DNA from: Shewanella ulleungensis
Lineage (GTDB): Bacteria > Pseudomonadota > Gammaproteobacteria > Enterobacterales > Shewanellaceae
Assembly (NCBI RefSeq): GCF_014648315.1
Contig: NZ_BMQW01000004.1
Span: forward strand, 124,001 to 188,000
DNA length: 64,000 bases
Direction of reading: 5' to 3'
Positions 19,395 to 28,670 of this stretch are shown here, piece after piece; positions within the stretch are counted from its first letter, which is position 1; the number at the start of each line of letters is the position of its first letter. The translations under genes were made by a program, and so were the position numbers. Under the pieces are notes generated by a model. That model ran no database searches and had not been told where the DNA came from. It saw nothing but the letters and a program-made list of their open reading frames with translations.

Positions 19395-20195
19395 TTAACT
19401 CAATAAAAGCTTCAGACCAACCACGATAAGCAAACAAGCAAAGATTTTTTTCAACACTGGAGTAGGCCAAGAACTCGCCGCTTTAACCCCAATAGGTGCG
19501 CACAGTATTGAACTAATAATGATGCCGAATAAAGCAGGTAAATAAATAAATCCAAATGCACCTTCAGGTAAATTTGGCGCATCAAAGCCTGCAATGATAT
19601 AGCCGATGGTACCTGAAATTGCGATAAACATACCGGTTACTGATGAAAACCCGACCGCTTGACGCATTTGCAATCCGCAGTAACTCAAGAAAGGCACCAA
19701 CAAGACGCCACCGCCTATCCCCATTAAACCTGCAATAAGCGCAATTACAATGGATATACCAAATAACACGCCAAATTTAGGCATGTTGTCGCCGGTTTTG
19801 ACCTTAAAAGGAAACGCCATTTGAATTGCCATTAACACCACGAATATTGCAAACGTTTGTTGCAAATCTGCAGATGAAATTTGTTCAGAAACAAATGCCG
19901 AGGCCAAAGAGCCAACCACAATACCTGGCATGATCGGTTTGAATAATTCCCAAGGCACATTACCGCGTTTATGGTGAGCGGTAGCAGATGACATAGAGGT
20001 TAAAATAATCGAAGCTAGTGAGGTTGCAATCGCGACATGGGTTAACTGAGCAACGCTCACACCAACTGACGGTAAAATGTATAATAATGCAGGTACTATA
20101 ACGAGCCCACCACCAATACCCAGTAACCCGGCTAGAAAGCCAACAATTGAACCAAGCAACAGACAAATAATAAAAACCTGCAGCATACTATCCAT
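19395..20195 (-). CDS. TSUP (TauE/SafE) family sulfite/anion exporter-like permease
   Basis: A 266-residue membrane protein with about eight hydrophobic helices and the duplicated TSUP motif: GLLGIGGGLVIVP near residue 23 and GLMGIGGGVLLVP near residue 157. TSUP proteins move sulfur-containing or other organic anions such as sulfite, taurine metabolites or sulfoacetate; the substrate here cannot be read from sequence. It lies 48 bp downstream of ptsP on the same strand, so it is likely the last gene of an rppH-ptsP-TSUP operon, in the place where lgt is found in E. coli. Confidence 0.9.
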   Translation of the reverse strand: MDSMLQVFIICLLLGSIVGFLAGLLGIGGGLVIVPALLYILPSVGVSVAQLTHVAIATSLASIILTSMSSATAHHKRGNVPWELFKPIMPGIVVGSLASAFVSEQISSADLQQTFAIFVVLMAIQMAFPFKVKTGDNMPKFGVLFGISIVIALIAGLMGIGGGVLLVPFLSYCGLQMRQAVGFSSVTGMFIAISGTIGYIIAGFDAPNLPEGAFGFIYLPALFGIIISSILCAPIGVKAASSWPTPVLKKIFACLLIVVGLKLLLS

Positions 20196-20243
20196 TACGA
20201 CATCCTTCTAATAAGCGCTATAAACCGTAATAACATTTACTAC

Positions 20244-22481
20244 TTACGGATTAACTAAATCTTCTAAACCATGCTGTTGTAAAAAATTAGCTAATAAAGT
20301 TCTTACTTGTTGGCCGTTACATTGGCTCAGCACAACTATAAGTAACTCTGATAAATCCTGTTGTGAAACACGTCTAAGTAAATAGTTAATCCTAGCTAAA
20401 CTGGCCTGGTTCATACTCAACTTGTGGTAGCCCATCGCCACCAATAATAAGGCACCATAGGGTTCGCCGGCTAATTCACCACAGACACTCACATCTAAGT
20501 CGTAATGTTTACAATCATCAACGGCCATTTTTAGGGCACGTAAGATCCCAGGATGATAGCTGTCAAATAATGAGCTAACGCTAGGATTATTACGATCGAC
20601 AGCGAGCAGATATTGCGTCAAATCGTTACTGCCTACAGACACAAAATCGACACGCTTGGCCACATCTTGTAACTGATAAAGTAATGCTGGCACTTCAAGC
20701 ATGACGCCCACTTTAGGTCTCACTAAAATTGTATTTAATTCTCGGCTTAATTCGGTAAAGGCTTGCTCAAGATAAGCTAAAGTTTGATCGATCTCATCGA
20801 GGTTACTCACCATAGGTAATAAGATTTGTAGCTGATTACTTTTACCACCCGCTTGTAACATGGCCCGTAACTGCACCAAAAATAATTCGGGATGATCAAG
20901 CGACAACCGAATACCACGCCATCCTAAGAATGGATTATCTTCTTTGATTGGAAAATATGGTAAAGGCTTATCTCCACCTACATCTAACGTGCGCATCACA
21001 ACAGGTCTATCACCTGCAGCGCTAAGCACCTGACGATAAACATTGATTTGTTCACTCTCACTCGGGAAGCGTTGATGAAGCATAAAGGGAATTTCGGTAC
21101 GATAAAGACCAATACCGTCAGCACCTTCGGCAATTTCAGACGCAATACCACTTAATAAGCCTGCGTTGAGATATAACTGGATCCGCTGCCCATCGGTTGT
21201 AATCGACGGTAAACTTAACTCAGCAGAAAATTGCTTTTGCTTTTCAACATCAGCATCAAGCAGTAATTGATATTCTTCAATTACTGCCGGAGAAGGTGAA
21301 ACAAGAAGTTGCCCTCTCGTGGCATTAAGCACTAATAGTTTTTGATCGATATCAGCCGACAGAATATCTTCTGTACCCACAATAGCAGGGACACCTAAAG
21401 CGCGAGCTAATATTGCAGCATGGGCATTAACCCCACCACGCTCTGTTACAATACCCGCTAGCTTTTGTCTTGGAAATTCAGCGAGTAATGTCGCATCAAC
21501 TTCTTTGGCAACTAAAATAACCGGCTTATCTGGATCAACCTCTAAGCGTCCAGGCTCAATCAATTGTCGTAGGACTTTTTGACCTAGTTCTCGAATATCA
21601 CTGGCCCGTTCTTTTAAATACGGGTCTTCCATCGCCAAAAACTGTTCAATATAGCGCAACGAGACACGACTCACCGCCGACTCTGGCTGCCAACCAAGTG
21701 CAACTTCGCGGGCATATTCACCGCCTAAGCTAGACTCGTCGAGGAGTAATTGGAATGCGGTAAAAATAGAGGCAACATCGGCTGACTTTTCGCGTTCAAA
21801 ACGCTGTGATATCGAAGACAACATGTCACTGCAACGCTGCATAGCATGTTTTAGTCGACGCAATTCACTTTCTATATCTGCGCAATGTAATTCTGGCTGC
21901 TCTAATGAAATAGTGCCACCCAGCACTAAGCCGTGGGCAATCGCGATACCACTCGATGCCGTAACACCACTGAATACAACTTGATGCTGAACATTGGTAA
22001 TGGCAGCTTTATGCTTAAGACTTCTAATCACAACCGCAAGCTGAGCAGCCAACGTCATCAGAAATGCTTCTTCGTTTTCGCTAAACTGTCTAGCTTCAGG
22101 CTGCTGTACAACAATCACACCCACAACCAACTTTTGAAAAATAATTGGAACCGCCAAAAAGGCTCGATACTCTTCTTCAACAGCTTCGGGGAATAATTTA
22201 AAACGCGGGTGGATACGTGCGTCAGCCAAGTTAACGGCTTCTTCACGTTGGGCGACTAAGCCGACGAGGCCCTCAGAAAGAGGCATACTGACTCGGCCGA
22301 CAGCGGACTTTTCAAGTCCTTCAGTGGCCGATAACACCAGGTTTTGTTGCTCGAGGATATAAATAGAACAGCAATGCGTCGCCATCGCGATGCGCGTTTG
22401 TGACACCAAAATATTTAATGCACTCTCCAAGCTATTGGCTCTCGCTACAGCTTGGGTGATATCCCTGAGCATATTTATCAC
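20244..22481 (-). CDS. ptsP: PtsP, enzyme I of the nitrogen phosphotransferase system (EI-Ntr)
   Basis: A 745-residue protein with an N-terminal GAF domain (about 1-165) and the full enzyme I module: PEP-utilising N domain (about 175-400) with the phospho-His in GGVNAHAAILARAL near residue 353, then the PEP-binding TIM barrel with GADGIGLYRTEIPFM, and SNDLTQYLLAVDRNNP near 615-630. It transfers phosphate from PEP to NPr and senses nitrogen state through glutamine at the GAF domain in enteric bacteria. The GTG at 22481 is preferred, with AGAGGG eight bases upstream. It is 24 bp after rppH. Confidence 0.96.
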   Translation of the reverse strand: MINMLRDITQAVARANSLESALNILVSQTRIAMATHCCSIYILEQQNLVLSATEGLEKSAVGRVSMPLSEGLVGLVAQREEAVNLADARIHPRFKLFPEAVEEEYRAFLAVPIIFQKLVVGVIVVQQPEARQFSENEEAFLMTLAAQLAVVIRSLKHKAAITNVQHQVVFSGVTASSGIAIAHGLVLGGTISLEQPELHCADIESELRRLKHAMQRCSDMLSSISQRFEREKSADVASIFTAFQLLLDESSLGGEYAREVALGWQPESAVSRVSLRYIEQFLAMEDPYLKERASDIRELGQKVLRQLIEPGRLEVDPDKPVILVAKEVDATLLAEFPRQKLAGIVTERGGVNAHAAILARALGVPAIVGTEDILSADIDQKLLVLNATRGQLLVSPSPAVIEEYQLLLDADVEKQKQFSAELSLPSITTDGQRIQLYLNAGLLSGIASEIAEGADGIGLYRTEIPFMLHQRFPSESEQINVYRQVLSAAGDRPVVMRTLDVGGDKPLPYFPIKEDNPFLGWRGIRLSLDHPELFLVQLRAMLQAGGKSNQLQILLPMVSNLDEIDQTLAYLEQAFTELSRELNTILVRPKVGVMLEVPALLYQLQDVAKRVDFVSVGSNDLTQYLLAVDRNNPSVSSLFDSYHPGILRALKMAVDDCKHYDLDVSVCGELAGEPYGALLLVAMGYHKLSMNQASLARINYLLRRVSQQDLSELLIVVLSQCNGQQVRTLLANFLQQHGLEDLVNP

Positions 22482-22505
22482 TGTTTCAACCCTCTATGAA
22501 ATCAG

Positions 22506-23024
22506 TTAACTCCGTTGTTTGCTTCGTTTGTTACTAAATTCGCGCGTTTGCAGCGCTAATGTCGTCGATGCGAACTCTTTCATCACCTTTCTATATACAT
22601 CGCGCTTAAAAGACACTACCTGACGAACCGGGTACCAATAACTCACCCAACGCCAATCATCAAATTCAGGATGACCTGAAGAATTTAAGTTAATGGTATT
22701 ATCGTGACCTTTTAATTGTAGTAAAAACCATTTCTGCTTTTGGCCAATGCAAACAGGTTTGCTTTCTTGGCGTACCAAACGCTTAGGTAAACGGTAACGT
22801 AACCAAGAGCGAGTGGATGTTAAAATTTGAACATGTTCGGGTCTCAGCCCCACTTCTTCGTAAAGTTCACGATACATAGCTTCTTCCGCAGATTCGCCAT
22901 CATCTAACCCACCTTGTGGAAACTGCCATGAATGTTGGCCAAAACGTCGGGCCCACATTACTTGTCCAAATTTATTGCAGATAATGATGCCCACATTTGC
23001 GCGAAAGCCGTCGCTATCAATCAC
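22506..23024 (-). CDS. rppH: RNA pyrophosphohydrolase RppH (Nudix)
   Basis: A 172-residue Nudix hydrolase that removes pyrophosphate from mRNA 5' ends and starts RNase E-dependent decay. The Nudix box begins at [23 protein letters not shown] set the start at the GTG at 23024, because GGAG lies five bases upstream and translation then begins [18 protein letters not shown], exactly as in other RppH proteins. A longer reading frame adds 15 residues without family similarity. The C-terminal part is typical. It heads an rppH-ptsP-TSUP operon and faces mutH across a gap of about 1 kb. Confidence 0.95.
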   Translation of the reverse strand: MIDSDGFRANVGIIICNKFGQVMWARRFGQHSWQFPQGGLDDGESAEEAMYRELYEEVGLRPEHVQILTSTRSWLRYRLPKRLVRQESKPVCIGQKQKWFLLQLKGHDNTINLNSSGHPEFDDWRWVSYWYPVRQVVSFKRDVYRKVMKEFASTTLALQTREFSNKRSKQRS

Positions 23025-24077
23025 ATGGACTCCAAAATTAACAAATTTTATATCGTTTGATTGTTTCACAAAGCATGCCTATCGGCAAACCTCTATTTAC
23101 CCTCAATTCACCTTAGTTAGCGGGATAATTAAATTAAAATCAGGAAATTGCATAAAATTAAGTCTTTGCTTTACTCTTGGCTAGGATTCACTCATCAATT
23201 TCATCGCACTTAAAGTAAAATACAGCTGCGCTCAATAACAAGTGTAAGAAGCTGCCAATACCTTACATTGTGGATAATTGCATAGCATTGTGCACAAATA
23301 CACTTTATCAACAGCCAAACTCGATAGAACTGTAGATTATCCACAAATTCTGTGGATATCTCTGTTCGAAACTTTGGTAAACCTTGATTAAGATGTAAAA
23401 ACCAGCAGTTAACAATTTTTAATAACCATACAAATACCACAAAAATACTTAACAAATACAAAGCGATAAAAATTTAAAAGGCTAAGGATTATGATCGATC
23501 GCAATAACTGAACAAAAATCAAACAGCATTACAGATGTTACCTAAATGCATTGCTTACCTTATAAGTTATACACAAATAACAAGGCTTTTTTGAAAATAA
23601 ACTGATAAAAAAGCTATTTTATTGCGTTGACTTGGCCTTTTTAATCAGTTAAAGACATTGAAAATAACAGTTATCCATTAAATCTGTGGATAACTATGTG
23701 TGAAATACAGGGAAAAGGGAGAGTAACTTGGGACAAACTAAAACCTTTGAAATACGAAAGAAAAAAAGAAACTTAAAAACAATAACTTAAAGTATCATTT
23801 TGTTGTTTTTTGTTATTTGCAACACTTGAGGTTATTTTTTAACCAAGAATAATAAACTCAGTAAACTTGTTATTGTTAATCAATACTTGATAGCATATTG
23901 CACACTGTTTTTGGCTTGGCGAAGGTTAAGTTCAAAATCTCCATTAATATACGTATTGCCAACGACCAACAGCAATTAAGCCATTCCAGGCAAGTTAACG
24001 ATTACTCATGGTAATATCATTGTATAAACACTTTTCTCAGAGATTACTTGCATCAATATAGAGGTACTTATTAGCTC
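23025..24077. promoter_or_regulatory. AT-rich rppH-mutH intergenic region with DnaA-box cluster (DARS2-like)
   Basis: No convincing gene is present in these 1053 bp. Three perfect DnaA boxes occur: 23269-23277 (minus), 23337-23345 (plus) and 23685-23693 (minus). A relaxed box TTATACACA is at 23567-23575 (plus). One-mismatch forms are at 23305-23313 (TTATCAACA, plus), 23351-23359 (minus) and 23671-23679 (TTATCCATT, two mismatches, plus). Two pairs face each other as inverted repeats (23337-23359 and 23671-23693). Two GATC sites adjoin at 23493-23500. From recall, E. coli DARS2, which turns ADP-DnaA back into ATP-DnaA, is next to mutH, so this is probably its counterpart. It also holds the rppH and mutH promoters. 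Confidence 0.7.
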
Positions 24078-24746
24078 ATGGCAAAATCGTCCCCTAAAGA
24101 CATTCATGAATTAATGCAAAGAGCGCATGATATGGCGGGTATTCGCCTTGCAGATATTGCAGCAGATAACCAAATATCAGTACCAGAAAACCTAAGACGC
24201 GATAAAGGTTGGGTTGGGCAATTGATCGAATCTGAATTAGGCGCATTAGCCGGTTCGAAACCACAACCAGACTTTATTCACCTCGGTATTGAGTTAAAAA
24301 CAATCCCTATTGACTGTAAAGGCAAACCGCTCGAAACCACTTATGTCACCGTGGCCCCACTGGTTAATATTCAAGGATTAACATGGCAAGACAGTGTTGT
24401 ATTTCATAAGCTGCAACACGTATTGTGGGTACCAGTAGAAGGTGAGCGCAGTATTCCCGTTGCAGAGCGACGCGTAGGCACACCTATACTGTGGCAACCT
24501 AATGCGCTACAAGCTCAACAATTGCAACAAGATTGGGAAGAAATCATGGAGCTTATCGCTCTGGGAAAAGTAGATAAAATCACAGCTCGCCATGGCGAGG
24601 TATTGCAGCTTCGGCCTAAGGCTGCTAACAGTCAAACGTTAACCGAAAGTATTGCCGAAGACGGTAGCATACAGTTATCTAATCCTCGCGGTTTTTATTT
24701 AAAAATTGAGTTTACACAACAAATTTTAAATAACGCCTTTGGCTAA
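24078..24746 (+). CDS. mutH: DNA mismatch repair endonuclease MutH
   Basis: A 222-residue endonuclease that nicks the unmethylated strand at hemimethylated GATC sites when activated by MutS and MutL. The catalytic pattern is complete: Glu51, Asp65, Glu72 and Lys74 (in PDFIHLGIELKTIPI), matching E. coli E56, D70, E77 and K79. Length is normal (E. coli 229). Presence of MutH implies Dam-directed mismatch repair in this organism. The ATG at 24078 is the family start. It lies downstream of the DnaA-box region. Confidence 0.97.
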   Translation: MAKSSPKDIHELMQRAHDMAGIRLADIAADNQISVPENLRRDKGWVGQLIESELGALAGSKPQPDFIHLGIELKTIPIDCKGKPLETTYVTVAPLVNIQGLTWQDSVVFHKLQHVLWVPVEGERSIPVAERRVGTPILWQPNALQAQQLQQDWEEIMELIALGKVDKITARHGEVLQLRPKAANSQTLTESIAEDGSIQLSNPRGFYLKIEFTQQILNNAFG

Positions 24747-24919
24747 ATTAACCATCACGATTATTGAATACAAGTTACATCATCTGGACAAAAGTATGCA
24801 CTAGGACACATTTTTCTGCACATCTCTTGATCTACATCACAAATAAACTGTCCCAATCGAACCGTTATTCTATAAACTACACCGATTATTACTAAGCCAT
24901 TCGGACACTTAATTTCCTA

Positions 24920-26002
24920 GTGAAAGCACGCCGTCAGACTCAAAAATTATTATTCGCTGTGTTTGCTTGGTGCGTCGCAATGGCGTCATTTGTGTTTTTT
25001 CGCTATTCACAATCCGCACAGCTTCCAGATTGGGCCATTAGTAATGCCGATTTAGCCACGCTTGCGGTATTCATGGGATTTATATTTGGTGGATTACATT
25101 GGATGTCAAATTTAATCGCCGACTTCAGTGCTATCAGCCGCCTGCCCTATTTATTTTCAGTGGTATTTAAAGGCCTGTTTTTACTCCTCGGTGCGACCAC
25201 ACTTGCTTATGTTACTCAATTTTTAAATATGTGGGCGATAGACAACCACATGGTGACACTAAGACAAATGCTTAGCATACATATTATTTACAGTCCTTCA
25301 TTTCAGGCGCTGGTGGTATACCTTGTAGTGGTGCGGGTTAGCTTAGCGTTTATCGAACAGATGGCTCTATTAGTTGGACCTAAAGTTCTACTAAATATTG
25401 GTTTGGGTAGATACCATAAACCTCGATATGAGCATCAATTATTCTTATTTATCGATATGGTTTCTTCTACAGCACATGCAGAGAGTTTAGGTGATTATCG
25501 TTTTAGCCGCTTAATTCAGGACAGCTTTAGTATGTTGGCCGATACCGTTTCAGACAATGAAGCGGAAATTTATCGTTATATGGGCGATGCAGTGTTAATC
25601 CATTGGCCTTTGGAGCAAGGTATAAAGCACGATCGCTGTATGAACATTTATTTTGAATTTTGCCAGCAGCTCAAATGGCAAACTCAATATTTTGAACAAC
25701 AATATGGGTTTGTCCCTAAATTTAAGGCTGCAGCGCATTGTGGCCAAGTGGTTGCGGCGGTAGTTGGCGTACATAAACAAGAGATTAGTTTCTTTAGTGA
25801 TGTCCTCAACACACTGGCAAGACTACAAGATCAATGTAATCCATTAGGCCAAAGAATGTTGCTATCTGGAGATGTGGTCCATCGGCTTGAGCAGCAAAAC
25901 AGCCAATACGAATTAACAGATTTAGGCCCAATTGTCCTAAAAGGAAAGCAACACCCAATTGAAGTATTTGGTGCTGCTCCGATCAAATCAACGCACTTAT
26001 AA
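24920..26002 (+). CDS. Membrane-bound class III adenylate/guanylate cyclase
   Basis: A 360-residue protein with four predicted membrane helices (about 9-29, 43-65, 76-103, 118-150) and a cytoplasmic class III nucleotide cyclase domain (about 172-350). The two metal-binding aspartates are Asp179 (LFIDMVSST) and Asp223 (RYMGDAVLI); the transition-state Asn and Arg are in FSDVLNTLARLQ. The domain therefore looks active, most likely making cAMP. The start is a GTG at 24920. It lies alone between mutH and the convergent oxyR. The N-terminal membrane part has no sensor domain I recognise. Confidence 0.85.
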   Translation: MKARRQTQKLLFAVFAWCVAMASFVFFRYSQSAQLPDWAISNADLATLAVFMGFIFGGLHWMSNLIADFSAISRLPYLFSVVFKGLFLLLGATTLAYVTQFLNMWAIDNHMVTLRQMLSIHIIYSPSFQALVVYLVVVRVSLAFIEQMALLVGPKVLLNIGLGRYHKPRYEHQLFLFIDMVSSTAHAESLGDYRFSRLIQDSFSMLADTVSDNEAEIYRYMGDAVLIHWPLEQGIKHDRCMNIYFEFCQQLKWQTQYFEQQYGFVPKFKAAAHCGQVVAAVVGVHKQEISFFSDVLNTLARLQDQCNPLGQRMLLSGDVVHRLEQQNSQYELTDLGPIVLKGKQHPIEVFGAAPIKSTHL

Positions 26003-26007
26003 TTCGT

Positions 26008-26931
26008 CTATTTTTTGCTTGGTAATTCTTGAGCAAGCAATTTCTTCTGAATCGCTAACCCTAAAGTTCTAAACGTTGAAATACGACTAGTTGTTTGGCG
26101 CCACACTAAACCTATATCTCGATACGGTGCTTCACCAGGAGGGTCCATAGCGATTAAATCAGTGTCGTGTAAAATGCCAGTATCTATAGCCATCTGCGGT
26201 AAAAAAGTGGTACCTAATTTGCTATTAACCATCTGCACTAACGTATGCAAGCTGGTTGCCGCAAATGGATTAACCTTGGTACTATCACCTAACTGACATG
26301 CTGTAATCGCATGACCAGTAATGCAGTGCTCTGCTTGCAGTAAAAAGATACTTTCATCTGGCATTTTTTGGTAATCAATAGGCTGCAAAACACCTTGCGA
26401 TAACTCTTTGTGCATTACCATTTTAAACGGGTCGATACCCACTTTCATACTATGGAAACCATTAGTATCAACTGGCAATGCCAATATTAATAAATCTAAC
26501 TCACCTTTAGCTAACGCATCGAGTAAACGCTCAGTAGTGTCTTCTTTTAATAGCAAGCTCAGCTTTGGGTAATCTTGCTGGCACAACTTAACCACGCGAC
26601 TCAGTAAAAATGGTGCAATAGTTGGAATGCAGCCTAAACGGATCTCTCCGGTCATTGGTTCACCCTGGTTTTTAACCAGTTCAACTAAATCATCCACATT
26701 GGTTAATATATTTCGAGCACGCTCAACCACTTCTTCACCAATAGCAGTAAACATAAACGACTTATGATCGCGCTCAATTAGCTGATAGCCTAATTGTTCT
26801 TCCAGGTTTTGGATACCACTAGAAAGTGTAGACTGACTCACAAAGCACATTTTTGCAGCACGGTTGAAGTTTTGTTCTTGATGTAAATGTACTAAATAAT
26901 AGAGATTTTTAAGGCTGGGTAGGTTTTTCAT
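26008..26931 (-). CDS. oxyR: Hydrogen peroxide-inducible activator OxyR
   Basis: A 307-residue LysR-family regulator from the ATG at 26931 (MKNLPSLKNLYYLVHLHQEQ); the open frame extends 18 codons further without family similarity. The helix-turn-helix is in about residues 18-45 and the redox domain in 90-300. The two redox cysteines are Cys203 and Cys212 (EHCITGHAITACQLG), with the same spacing as E. coli Cys199 and Cys208, so it should form the peroxide-sensing disulfide and control catalase and peroxiredoxin genes. It is downstream of hptA beyond a terminator. Confidence 0.93.
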   Translation of the reverse strand: MKNLPSLKNLYYLVHLHQEQNFNRAAKMCFVSQSTLSSGIQNLEEQLGYQLIERDHKSFMFTAIGEEVVERARNILTNVDDLVELVKNQGEPMTGEIRLGCIPTIAPFLLSRVVKLCQQDYPKLSLLLKEDTTERLLDALAKGELDLLILALPVDTNGFHSMKVGIDPFKMVMHKELSQGVLQPIDYQKMPDESIFLLQAEHCITGHAITACQLGDSTKVNPFAATSLHTLVQMVNSKLGTTFLPQMAIDTGILHDTDLIAMDPPGEAPYRDIGLVWRQTTSRISTFRTLGLAIQKKLLAQELPSKK

Positions 26932-27026
26932 ATAAGCGATTGCCCTTATCGTTGTTGATTCAAATAATGAATTAAATAAGGTCAAATGACAAGTTAATGA
27001 TGTGGATTACATGATAAACGCCCATA

Positions 27027-27056
27027 AAAAATGCCTCATAAATATGAGGCATTTTT
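27027..27056 (-). terminator. Intrinsic terminator after hptA
   Basis: AAAAATGCCTCAT (27027-27039) pairs perfectly with ATGAGGCATTTTT (27044-27056) around a 4-base loop. T-runs occur on both strands. It lies downstream of hptA and upstream of oxyR, separating the two transcription units. Confidence 0.9.
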
Positions 27057-27108
27057 TCGTTGTTATGTGCTTACGTTTAAAAACTTACTGATGCGAGCTT
27101 AATAGCAA

Positions 27109-27474
27109 TTAGGCTTTAGCTTCCAAGTACTCTTTTAATTGTTGTAAATCGTTAGCAGCATGTTCAACAATTTGGCCAAGCCAAGTTTTATGATCCGCAT
27201 CCCAGTTAGCTTCTTCGCTATGCTGTAATAGCTGAGCAAATTGTTGAATGCGCTTTAACCCAACAGAACCTGCCGCACCTTTAAACTTGTGTGCTTCTGC
27301 ACATAAAGTTTCTTTGTCACTAGCATCATCAGCTTTAACTAAACTACTAACATACTCAGGCATTAACTGCTCAAATAACACGACGCTTTTTAATAAGGTC
27401 CCAGCACCAATGGCACTGATATATTGCTCAAGCGTATTGAGATCCAATATTGAGTCTAACTGCGTTGTTGCCAT
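27109..27474 (-). CDS. hptA: Stand-alone histidine phosphotransfer protein HptA
   Basis: A 121-residue single HPt domain. The phosphorylated His is residue 62 in AEAHKFKGAAGSVGLKRI, the standard HPt motif. In Shewanella, ArcB is split: a sensor kinase lacking the HPt domain (ArcS) works with a separate HPt protein, HptA, to pass phosphate to ArcA, the redox regulator. The location next to oxyR and gltBD matches that gene as I recall it in S. oneidensis, and the sequence fits. Assignment to the Arc pathway rests on this context. Confidence 0.88.
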   Translation of the reverse strand: MATTQLDSILDLNTLEQYISAIGAGTLLKSVVLFEQLMPEYVSSLVKADDASDKETLCAEAHKFKGAAGSVGLKRIQQFAQLLQHSEEANWDADHKTWLGQIVEHAANDLQQLKEYLEAKA

Positions 27475-27704
27475 TGTGGCACCTCTATTAAAATCTAACT
27501 CTATAAAATTACAAACATAATACCGAGTAAAATACCCTATGCAAGACTTGCTAAAGGATCATGCCATTTTTATTTAAAACGATAACAACTCATTAACACC
27601 TCTGTACCACTGGTATTACCAATGTTTAAAAAAAGCTCATTTTGGCACTAATTTATCCAATAAGACGATTAAAAAGACTAACAACACACTCGCACCTAAT
27701 AACA

Positions 27705-28670
27705 CTAAGCCGTTTTATATTGCCCAACAAGAGCGCTTCCTTGACCACCGTATTCTCGAAGTTCATCCACAATCGCAACAAGACCATCCCAGCGGTAAGC
27801 ACACCAGTCTGGTGCAAGTAACATTGGCTTTTTAGCGTAAGCGGTTACACGATGATAAATAATGTGTTCAGGTGTATGACGAATGAGTGTTGCTGCAGCT
27901 GAAGCATATTGCTCGAGAGTTAATAAAGGCATAGGCTTATAACGCCATTGCTTCGCCATCGTACTGCCTTCTACGATATGTAAAGGATGCAATTTTATCC
28001 CATCTACACCTATGCCTAATATGGTTTGTAAACTATTAAAGTAATCGGCCGTCGTTTCCCCTGGTAGACCTAAAATTAAGTGAGTGCATACTTTAATTCC
28101 ACGTGAGCGTGCAGCATGAACAGTTTTGCGATATTCATTTAAATGATGGCCACGATTAATCCTTTTGAGTGTCAAAGCATTACTTGTTTGCAATCCAAGT
28201 TCTAACCACACATCTAGCCCTTGCTGTTGATACTCAACTAATAAATCGATGACCTCGTCAGGTACGCAATCTGGGCGAGTACCGATATGCAGACCAACAA
28301 TGTCTTTATCTTCAATCGCCTGATCATATTTGCGTTTTAACTGGCTAAATTCATCATAGGTACTCGTATATGCCTGAAAATAAGCAATATACTTAGCAAT
28401 TGATACTTTTGCCGGTCGAGTTTTTTGCTTATCAGAAGGAGGAAAGTGAGCTCGTAACTTTCCTTCAGCAAGCTGAGTTGAAATAGGTTGTTCGAGACCT
28501 TGTTGAGCATTAAACGAGGCCACATTACAGAAGGTGCAGCCTCCTATGCCTAATGTGCCATCACGATTTGGGCAGGTAAACTGCGCGTCAATAGTGAGTT
28601 TTTTGATGCGCTCACCGTATCTAGATTTGCAGTAAGAGCCAAAAGTATTAACGTAATCGTCTAAGCCCAC
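27705..28670 (-). CDS. yhcC: Radical SAM protein, YhcC/TIGR01212 family
   Basis: A 321-residue radical SAM protein. Cysteines in FTCPNRDGTLGIGGCTFCN (about residues 29-47) form the cluster motif, with C-terminal CTFC supplying the last two ligands, and the barrel contains GLHIGTRPDCVPDEV and HLILGLPGETTADY. The family is widespread, its biochemical role unknown; in E. coli yhcC lies upstream of gltB, and here it is again next to gltBD (divergent). This association suggests a link with glutamate synthase, perhaps its Fe-S clusters, but that is inference. Confidence 0.88.
   Translation of the reverse strand: MGLDDYVNTFGSYCKSRYGERIKKLTIDAQFTCPNRDGTLGIGGCTFCNVASFNAQQGLEQPISTQLAEGKLRAHFPPSDKQKTRPAKVSIAKYIAYFQAYTSTYDEFSQLKRKYDQAIEDKDIVGLHIGTRPDCVPDEVIDLLVEYQQQGLDVWLELGLQTSNALTLKRINRGHHLNEYRKTVHAARSRGIKVCTHLILGLPGETTADYFNSLQTILGIGVDGIKLHPLHIVEGSTMAKQWRYKPMPLLTLEQYASAAATLIRHTPEHIIYHRVTAYAKKPMLLAPDWCAYRWDGLVAIVDELREYGGQGSALVGQYKTA

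Noticed and set aside
23210..23461. An 83-codon open frame on the minus strand in the rppH-mutH gap
   Set aside because: Low-complexity hydrophobic translation without family motif, no ribosome binding site, and it runs through the DnaA boxes; chance frame in AT-rich DNA.
23025..24077. Possible chromosomal origin (oriC) because of the many DnaA boxes
   Set aside because: No dnaA, dnaN, gidA/mnmG or parAB genes are near; neighbours rppH and mutH point to a DARS2-like site.
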